From Neisseria sp. DTU_2020_1000833_1_SI_GRL_NUU_006 (GTDB taxonomy: Bacteria > Pseudomonadota > Gammaproteobacteria > Burkholderiales > Neisseriaceae): a stretch of 64,000 nt of DNA. Below, in pieces: positions 56,163 through 64,000 of the stretch. Positions within the stretch are counted from its first letter, which is position 1; the number at the start of each line of letters is the position of its first letter. The notes beneath the pieces were generated by a model that was not told where the DNA came from, did not search any database, and saw only the letters and a program-made list of their open reading frames with translations. The position numbers and the translations under genes were made by a program. Location: NCBI GenBank assembly GCA_032388755.1, contig CP135593.1:1364001-1428000 (forward strand), read 5' to 3'.

Positions 56163-56738
56163 TTAGTCGACCAAAGTCACTTTGCCGTTCATCAAAGCAC
56201 CGTGTCCCGGGAAGGTGCAGGCAAATTTGTATTCGCCGCCCGCCAGTTTGGCAGGATCCAGAGTCAGGGAAGCTTCTTCGCCGCCGCCGACCAGTTTGGT
56301 GTGGGCAACAACGCGTGCATCGTCAGGTTTCACGTAGTCGGTTGCAGCAGCGCCGGCACCGTCTTTGAAAATACCGTCCATGTCTTCGGCTTTACCGATG
56401 ACGATGTTGTGACCCATGCTTTCTTTAGGTTGGGTACCGGTGTGTTTCAGGGTAACGGTGAATTCTTTACAAGCTTTGCTGACTTGGATTTCTTTAGTGT
56501 TGAACTGCATAGCGTCGTTGGCTTCGACAGTAGTCGCGCAGTTGCCGGCGGCAGGTGCTGCGGCAGAATCGGCAGGCGCTGCTTCGGAAGCAGGAGCAGC
56601 ATCGGCAGGTGCAGCAGTTTCCGCAGGAGCGGCTTCAGAAGCGGCAGGCGCTGCATTCTCAGCAGGTTTTGCAGGTTCTTGCGAGCAGGCAGCCAAACCG
56701 ATAACGGCGGCAGAAATCAGGGCTAAATATGCTTTCAT
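56163..56738 (-). CDS. laz: Lipid-modified azurin Laz (H.8 antigen)
   Basis: A 191-residue outer-membrane copper protein. Lipoprotein signal ends GLAACSQEP (Cys18). An Ala/Pro/Glu-rich H.8-type linker with imperfect AAPAE/AAPAD repeats spans about residues 24-65. The azurin domain follows with copper ligands His in SMGHNIVIG and Cys, His and Met in FACTFPGHGALMNG. It donates electrons to periplasmic reductases and protects against oxidants and copper in pathogenic Neisseria. AGGAG precedes ATG 56738. Confidence 0.96.
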   Translation of the reverse strand: MKAYLALISAAVIGLAACSQEPAKPAENAAPAASEAAPAETAAPADAAPASEAAPADSAAAPAAGNCATTVEANDAMQFNTKEIQVSKACKEFTVTLKHTGTQPKESMGHNIVIGKAEDMDGIFKDGAGAAATDYVKPDDARVVAHTKLVGGGEEASLTLDPAKLAGGEYKFACTFPGHGALMNGKVTLVD

Positions 56739-57024
56739 TTGTATCTCCTAATGATGAGAGTCTGTTAAATTTTACAAAACAAAACTTGCGAATATATTAA
56801 TAAACCCATATTCGGGTTTACTATCTACAAGCGGAACCAAAGAAATAATGAAGCCGTATTCTGCTACAACAACCCAAACAAGTCCAAGATTCCATAGCAA
56901 ATTTACATCAGTTTACCTAAAAAAGAATGACTACTATTCAGGTATTATTCCTTTAGTATTAGACCTTCTCATTCGAACGAATGAAATTTAACTTATATTA
57001 ACAATTTAAATAATAATTCCCAAC
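56739..57024. other. A+T-rich region upstream of laz
   Basis: 286 bp, no gene, no DUS. Composition is much richer in A+T than flanks. It should contain the laz promoter (minus strand); TATTAATAA-like -10 candidates are numerous and I cannot single one out. The dciA gene ends at 57025. Confidence 0.5.
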
Positions 57025-57447
57025 TCAACGGCTGTGTTTGCGCACCAACTCCGCCAGCGCGGCAGCCAATTCAGGATGCTTGTCTTCCAATTTTGCCGCC
57101 GCCGCATCAAAACTCTCCAATGCCGCCCCGCTCAAATGCAGGCTGTTGACTTTGGGTTGTGCCGGCGGCTTCGGCACGACTTTGACCGCCACATCCCGAA
57201 TCCCCGCGTTCAATTCCTGAAGCTGCGGCACAAGTGCGGGCAATATCATTTTCAGGCGCGAAGCCGCCATACCGTTTGCCGCCAGCAACACCAACCTGCC
57301 CTCTTCGATGCAGGCAGTTTGAAAGTGCGGGTGCAGGTTTGCCGGCAGGATGCGTTTGACTGCCGCATCCAGCCTGCGCCATTGTTGCGACTGCTGCAAC
57401 AAACCGGCCAACCGCGCATCCCGCTTGCCCAATTGTTCCAAATTCAT
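57025..57447 (-). CDS. DciA-like protein (DUF721)
   Basis: A 140-residue protein of the DUF721 family; its N-terminal KH-like domain (about 15-105) includes LAGLLQQSQQWRRLDAAVKRILP and EEGRLVLLAANGMAASRLKM. DciA is the ancestral loader of replicative helicase in bacteria lacking DnaC, so this may be the helicase-loading factor of this organism. Its position divergent from secA is common for the family. C-terminal helix KHPELAAALAELVRKHSR. Confidence 0.82.
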   Translation of the reverse strand: MNLEQLGKRDARLAGLLQQSQQWRRLDAAVKRILPANLHPHFQTACIEEGRLVLLAANGMAASRLKMILPALVPQLQELNAGIRDVAVKVVPKPPAQPKVNSLHLSGAALESFDAAAAKLEDKHPELAAALAELVRKHSR

Positions 57448-57604
57448 ATGTTTCAGACGACCTTTTCAAAGTGTACGGTTGTATTATCAAGATTGAAATC
57501 CGGTAAAACTGCCTTTATTTCAAACGGCATGACTGCCTTGCCGCGAGGCTTGTGTTAAAATCCCCGTTTCGCCATTATTTTATATCAGGCGCAGGAACTA
57601 TTTC

Positions 57605-60358
57605 ATGCTGACAAACATTGCTAAGAAAATCTTCGGCAGCCGCAATGACCGGCTGCTCAAACAATACCGTAAATCCGTTGCCAAAATCAACGCACTCGAA
57701 GAACAAATGAAAGCCTTGAGCGATGCGGATTTACAGGCTAAAACAGCCGAATTCAAACAACGTCTTGCCAACGGTCAGACTTTGGACGACATTTTGGTCG
57801 AAGCCTTCGCCGTCTGCCGCGAAGCGTCCCGCCGCGTACTCGGTATGCGCCACTTCGACGTCCAGCTTATCGGCGGTATGGTGCTGCACGACGGCAAAAT
57901 CGCCGAAATGCGTACCGGCGAAGGTAAAACCTTGGTCGCCACCCTTGCCGTCTATCTCAACGCCCTGTCCGGCAAAGGCGTACACGTCGTTACCGTCAAC
58001 GACTATCTTGCCTCGCGCGACGCGGGCATCATGGCACCGCTCTACAACTTCCTCGGCTTAACCGTCGGCGTCATCATCGCCGATATGCAGCCGTTTGACC
58101 GTCAAAACGCCTACGGCTCCGACATCACCTACGGTACAAACAACGAATTTGGCTTCGACTACCTGCGCGACAACATGGTGACCGACCAATACGACAAAGT
58201 TCAGCGCGAATTGAACTTTGCCGTAGTGGACGAAGTGGACTCCATTCTGATTGACGAAGCGCGCACCCCGCTGATTATCTCCGGACAGGCGGATGACAAC
58301 ATCCAGCTGTACCAAATCATGAACAGCCTTCCCGCGCACCTCATCCGCCAAGAAACCGAAGAAGGCGAAGGCGATTACTGGGTCGATGAAAAAGCACACC
58401 AAGTCATCTTGAGCGAAGCGGGTCACGAACACGCCGAGCAAATCCTGATTCAAATGGGTTTGCTGCAAGAAAACGACTCCCTCTACTCCGCCGCCAACAT
58501 CGCCCTGATGCACCACCTCATGGCAGCATTACGCGCGCATACGTTATTCCATAAAGACCAACACTACGTCATCCAAGACGGCGAAATTGTCATCGTGGAT
58601 GAATTTACAGGTCGTCTGATGTCCGGCCGCCGCTGGTCCGAAGGTCTGCACCAAGCCGTCGAAGCCAAAGAAGGCGTGGAAATCAAACGCGAAAACCAAA
58701 CCCTCGCCTCCATCACCTTCCAAAACTACTTCCGCCTGTACACCAAACTTTCCGGCATGACCGGTACCGCCGATACCGAGGCTTTCGAGTTCCAAAGCAT
58801 CTACAACCTCGAAACCGTCATCATCCCGACCAACCGCCCCGTACAACGTAAAGACTTCAACGACCAGATTTTCCGTTCTGCCGAAGAAAAATTCGAAGCC
58901 GTCGTCAAAGACATCGAAGAATGCCACAAACGCGGACAGCCCGTCCTCGTCGGTACCACCAGCATCGAAAACTCCGAGCTGGTTTCCCGTCTTCTGCAAA
59001 AAGCCGGACTGCCGCACAACGTCCTCAACGCCAAAGAACACGAACGCGAAGCCCTGATCGTTGCCCAAGCCGGTAAAGTCGGCGCCATTACCGTCGCCAC
59101 CAACATGGCGGGGCGCGGTACCGACATCGTCCTCGGCGGCAACCTCAAGCACCAAATCGAAGCCATCCAGTCCAACGAAAACCTGAGCGACGAAGAAAAA
59201 GCCGCACAAATCGCCGCCCTTGAAAACGGCTGGCAGGCAGAACACGACCAAGTGGTCGCGGCAGGCGGCCTGCACATCATCGGCACCGAACGCCACGAAA
59301 GCCGCCGCATCGACAACCAATTGCGCGGACGCGCAGGCCGTCAGGGCGACCCCGGCTCCAGCCGCTTCTACCTCTCGTTTGAAGACCCGCTGCTGCGCCT
59401 CTTCGCGCTCGACCGTGCCGCCGCCATCCTCAACCGCCTTGCGCCGGAACGCGGTATCGCCATCGAACACGGCATGCTGACCCGCCAAATCGAAGGCGCG
59501 CAACGCAAAGTCGAAGGCCGCAACTTCGACATGCGCAAACAAGTATTGGAATACGACGACGTTGCCAACGACCAACGTAAAGTCATCTACCACCAACGCA
59601 ACGAAATCCTCAACAGCAAAGACGTCAGCGACCTGACTAAAGGTATCCGCGAAGAAGTCATCAGCGATTTGGTCGATTTGTACATACCGCCCGACAGCAT
59701 GGAAGAGCAATGGGACATCCCCGCACTCGAAAGCCAGCTTGCCGCCGAATTCCGCCTGCACGAAGACATCCAAGCATGGCTCAAAGCAGACACCACTTTG
59801 GACAATCAGGACATCAAAGAGCGTCTGATTAAACGTGTGGAAGAAGAATACGCAGCCAAAGTCGAGCTGGTCGGTAAAAAACCGATGGCGGATTTCGAAC
59901 GCAACGTCATGCTGCAAGTCATCGACCTGCAATGGCGCGAACACCTTGCCGCCATGGACTACCTGCGCCAAGGCATCCACCTGCGCAGCTATGCACAGAA
60001 AAATCCGAAACAGGAATACAAACGCGAAGCCTTCGCCATGTTTGAAAACCTGTGGCGCGGCATCAAGCATCAAACCGCCGCCCTCTTGACCTCCGTCCAA
60101 ATCGAGCGCAACACCGATGTAGAAGAAATTGCCGAACCCGCACCCGTCGGCATCCAAACCATCCACTCCGAAGCGCCCGACATGGAAGAACTGCTCGGAC
60201 AATCCCAAACCAATTTGGTTACCGAAGCGTTCGATCCCGACGGAACGGATTTCAGCCCCGAGGCACTTGCCGCCCAAGGCCAAGTCGTCCACCGCAACGA
60301 CCCCTGCCCTTGCGGAAGCGGCCTGAAATACAAACAATGCCACGGCAAACTGAGCTGA
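57605..60358 (+). CDS. secA: Preprotein translocase ATPase SecA
   Basis: A 917-residue motor that pushes proteins through SecYEG. Nucleotide-binding landmarks: MRTGEGKTLVA (Walker A), VDEVDSILIDEARTPL, GTTSIENSE, TNMAGRGTDIVLGG and RGRAGRQGDPGSSRFYLS. The preprotein crosslinking, helical scaffold and C-terminal domains follow, ending with the zinc-binding SecB-contact tail NDPCPCGSGLKYKQCHG. A DUS-like word lies in frame near 58609. Starts ATG 57605 after GCAGGAACTATTTC. Confidence 0.98.
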   Translation: MLTNIAKKIFGSRNDRLLKQYRKSVAKINALEEQMKALSDADLQAKTAEFKQRLANGQTLDDILVEAFAVCREASRRVLGMRHFDVQLIGGMVLHDGKIAEMRTGEGKTLVATLAVYLNALSGKGVHVVTVNDYLASRDAGIMAPLYNFLGLTVGVIIADMQPFDRQNAYGSDITYGTNNEFGFDYLRDNMVTDQYDKVQRELNFAVVDEVDSILIDEARTPLIISGQADDNIQLYQIMNSLPAHLIRQETEEGEGDYWVDEKAHQVILSEAGHEHAEQILIQMGLLQENDSLYSAANIALMHHLMAALRAHTLFHKDQHYVIQDGEIVIVDEFTGRLMSGRRWSEGLHQAVEAKEGVEIKRENQTLASITFQNYFRLYTKLSGMTGTADTEAFEFQSIYNLETVIIPTNRPVQRKDFNDQIFRSAEEKFEAVVKDIEECHKRGQPVLVGTTSIENSELVSRLLQKAGLPHNVLNAKEHEREALIVAQAGKVGAITVATNMAGRGTDIVLGGNLKHQIEAIQSNENLSDEEKAAQIAALENGWQAEHDQVVAAGGLHIIGTERHESRRIDNQLRGRAGRQGDPGSSRFYLSFEDPLLRLFALDRAAAILNRLAPERGIAIEHGMLTRQIEGAQRKVEGRNFDMRKQVLEYDDVANDQRKVIYHQRNEILNSKDVSDLTKGIREEVISDLVDLYIPPDSMEEQWDIPALESQLAAEFRLHEDIQAWLKADTTLDNQDIKERLIKRVEEEYAAKVELVGKKPMADFERNVMLQVIDLQWREHLAAMDYLRQGIHLRSYAQKNPKQEYKREAFAMFENLWRGIKHQTAALLTSVQIERNTDVEEIAEPAPVGIQTIHSEAPDMEELLGQSQTNLVTEAFDPDGTDFSPEALAAQGQVVHRNDPCPCGSGLKYKQCHGKLS

Positions 60359-60372
60359 TGACAGCTTAAACA

Positions 60373-60404
60373 AAAGGTCGTCTGAAACTTTTCAGACGAC
60401 CTTT
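60373..60404 (+). terminator. DUS inverted-pair terminator after secA
   Basis: AAAAGGTCGTCTGAAA and TTTTCAGACGACCTTT with a very short loop, 14 bp past the secA stop, followed by CCATTTTGG. Confidence 0.82.
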
Positions 60405-60436
60405 CCATTTTGGCAGGTTCATTTATATTCATTTAT

Positions 60437-60515
60437 ATCAAGACAAAACAATGAAATCGCATACAGTACGGATAGAACAAAATCCATTGACTTTATGCTT
60501 TCAACCATTATAAAA
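60437..60515. repeat. Possible decayed Correia element
   Basis: ATCAAGACAAAACAATGAA, ACAGTACGGATAG, CATTGACTTTATGCTT and CATTATA follow the order of ATCAGGACAAGGCGACGAA, ACAGTACAGATAG, GATTCACTTGGTGCTT and CACTATA in the intact element at 2708. Terminal repeats are degraded. Tentative. Confidence 0.45.
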
Positions 60516-60701
60516 ATCATCCGCCTTGAGTTCAAGTAAAGCGACACAGTACCGTTTTGCCCACACATACTGCCTACTCTGAGAAAAGATAACTTCAACT
60601 ATCTCATCTAAAGAAGCACTGTCCACCGCAGCAATTTTATCTCTCGATGGCATTCGGAACCATAAACGATGCCATAGCAAACTGGTCTGTTCCCTTAGGC
60701 C

Positions 60702-60745
60702 AAAAGGTCGTCTGAAAACCCGATTCCAAGTTTTCAGACGACCTT
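60702..60745 (-). terminator. DUS inverted-pair terminator after glnS
   Basis: AAAAGGTCGTCTGAAAACC and GGTTTTCAGACGACC-like arms pair 24 bp past the glnS stop; on the minus strand the stem is followed by a T run. Confidence 0.78.
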
Positions 60746-60768
60746 CCAGTATTGCTGTTGCCAACAGA

Positions 60769-63072
<2,304 letters not shown>

Positions 63073-63101
63073 AATGGTTCTTTATTGGGAAGGGATTGGG
63101 T

Positions 63102-63137
63102 TTCAGACGACATATTTATAAAAAGTCGTCTGAAAAG
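63102..63137 (-). terminator. DUS inverted-pair terminator between DeoR-family gene and glnS
   Basis: TTTCAGACGAC and GTCGTCTGAAA arms with an A/T-rich loop ATATTTATAAAAA. Downstream of the DeoR-family gene (minus strand) and upstream of glnS, so it should insulate glnS from that gene. Confidence 0.6.
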
Positions 63138-63181
63138 GGCTTTATTGTACCCGACTTGACTCTATCGTTATAGTGGCGCAC

Positions 63182-63958
63182 TCAAAGCGGCACAGGTTCG
63201 GCAACCAGCCATTCTACGCCCGCATCGCCCAAAACCTTCTGCATGGCGGCTTCCGGTACGCGGTCGGTAAATACTTTGTCAAACGAGCCGATGTCGCCCA
63301 GTCTGACCAAGGCATTGCTGTTGAATTTGCTGTGGTCCACGCCCAAATACCTGACCCGCGCATTGGTCATCATCGCCTGCATGACGCTGACTTCTTTATA
63401 GTCATAGTCCAAAAGCGAGCCGTCGTTTTCCACGCCGTGCGTACTCATGACGGCATAATCGACTTTAAACTGATTGATAAAATCGACCGTCGCCACGCCC
63501 GTAATCCCGCCGTCCAAGGGGCGCACGACGCCGGAAGTGATGATGACGGTATAGTCGGTGCGCGCGGACGTGATGGAGGCGACGTAAATATTGTTGGTGA
63601 TAATCCGCAGGTTTTTACGCTGCTTGACCAACTCGGCGGCAACGGCTTCCATCGTCGTGCCTATACTGATAAACAGCGACGAATTGTCGGGAATGTGGGC
63701 AGCAATCAGGCGGGCGATGGCGTTTTTTTCATTTTGGCAGTGTTTTCGCTTGCCTTGCGCCACGCCGCCGGAAATATCGCCGACCGACGCTCCGCCGTGG
63801 TAACGCTTCAACTGCCGCGTTTCGCTCAATTCCTGTATGTCGCGGCGTATGGTCTGCGGGGTAACGTCCAAGGCTTCCGCAAGCTGCTCGACCGTCATGA
63901 AATGCTGCTCGCGCACGAGCGTGAGGATATGTTCGTGTCTCTGTATTTTCGGTTTCAT
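63182..63958 (-). CDS. DeoR/GlpR-family transcriptional regulator
   Basis: A 258-residue repressor. N-terminal DeoR helix-turn-helix: RHEHILTLVREQHFMTVEQL, AEALDVTPQTIRRDIQELSE (about 6-57), with K-R-Y-H-G-G-A following. The C-terminal sugar-phosphate-sensing domain has FISIGTTMEAVAAEL (phosphate loop), TNNIYVASI, SGVVRPLDGGITG and YLGVDHSKF. It most resembles GlpR-type regulators; glycerol-3-phosphate as effector is possible but not shown. A set of 10-bp-phased repeats (63963 onward) immediately upstream is a probable operator. The promoter is beyond the window. Confidence 0.92.
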   Translation of the reverse strand: MKPKIQRHEHILTLVREQHFMTVEQLAEALDVTPQTIRRDIQELSETRQLKRYHGGASVGDISGGVAQGKRKHCQNEKNAIARLIAAHIPDNSSLFISIGTTMEAVAAELVKQRKNLRIITNNIYVASITSARTDYTVIITSGVVRPLDGGITGVATVDFINQFKVDYAVMSTHGVENDGSLLDYDYKEVSVMQAMMTNARVRYLGVDHSKFNSNALVRLGDIGSFDKVFTDRVPEAAMQKVLGDAGVEWLVAEPVPL

Positions 63959-63962
63959 CTGG

Positions 63963-64000
63963 ATTCGTTTCCATTCGTTCCGGTTCGTTTGAATTCGGAT
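63963..64000. promoter_or_regulatory. Tandem TTCG repeats, likely operator of the DeoR-family gene
   Basis: TTCGTTT (63964), TTCGTTC (63974), TTCGTTT (63984) and TTCGG (63994) recur at exactly 10-bp intervals, so all face the same side of the helix. They begin 5 bp upstream of the regulator's ATG and run to the window edge. DeoR-family repressors commonly bind TTTCGTTT-like tandem repeats, so autoregulation is likely. Confidence 0.65.

Larger units (their letters stand above)
60359..60768. other. Gene-free region between convergent secA and glnS
   Basis: About 410 bp. DUS terminator pairs lie at 60373-60404 (secA side) and 60702-60745 (glnS side). Between them, 60437-60515 looks like a decayed Correia element. 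A frame on the minus strand at 60501-60764 lacks a ribosome site and crosses the DUS pair, so it is not called. Confidence 0.65.

Noticed and set aside
60501..60764. 87-codon open frame upstream of the glnS terminator
   Set aside because: It crosses an inverted DUS pair, has no ribosome site and resembles nothing; the region is better explained by a terminator and a decayed repeat.

Overview
The window is a chromosomal segment of a commensal Neisseria, most likely of the N. mucosa / N. sicca / N. macacae group. The main evidence is the DNA uptake sequence (DUS): AGGTCGTCTGAA occurs dozens of times on both strands, between genes, inside genes, and as inverted pairs that serve as terminators. 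This is the 'mucosa' DUS dialect, not the ATGCCGTCTGAA of meningococci and gonococci. Three Correia elements, several dRS3-bounded mosaic repeats (NIMEs), an H.8/Laz azurin, a neisserial porin and typical neisserial gene neighbourhoods agree. No rRNA, tRNA, CRISPR array, prophage or complete insertion sequence was seen.

Layout. 0-8.6 kb: end of a porin gene (-), then a peptide-uptake group (+): an OppA-like lipoprotein, a cytosolic Xaa-Pro aminopeptidase, two permeases and a fused OppD/OppF ATPase. 9.0-10.4 kb: a YqjD/YqjE/YqjK-like envelope set (-). 10.6-24.7 kb: a TCA block, all (-), in transcription order sdhC-D-A-B-E, gltA, sucA, sucB, small lipoprotein, lpdA, small membrane protein, sucC, sucD. 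25-33.7 kb: sodC, a DUF1232 protein, a lipoprotein, cysK, a membrane protein coupled to dapF, a TetR regulator with murB, norM and glnB. 34-38 kb: purL (+). 38.2-39.1 kb: an orphan HNH nuclease gene between long direct repeats. 39.5-44.5 kb: pyrC, tusA, a CNP1-like gene, and holB-pilZ-tatD. 44.8-47.1 kb: two near-duplicate 76-residue membrane proteins flank a DUF1269 gene and a broken gene, followed by rdgB. 47.2-57.4 kb: hemW, ridA, apaH, tal, kdsD, an RsmB-type methyltransferase, scpB, an HI_0552-like protein, a hemerythrin, laz and a DciA-like protein. 57.6-64 kb: secA, glnS and a DeoR-family regulator.

Most of the window is ordinary housekeeping DNA with overlaid signs of transfer. sodC ends in a terminator made of two Haemophilus uptake signals. 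The 45-46.3 kb patch carries an Eikenella-type DUS (AGGCTACCTGAA) around a decayed gene. purL contains an A+T-richer mosaic patch.

The strongest anomaly is in glnS. The catalytic core of glutaminyl-tRNA synthetase is split by a very A+T-rich, in-frame insert of about 211 codons just before the KMSKS-like loop. The insert lies between 5-bp direct repeats, is predicted to be helical, matches no family I recognise and lacks intein signatures. It is the best candidate here for something undescribed.
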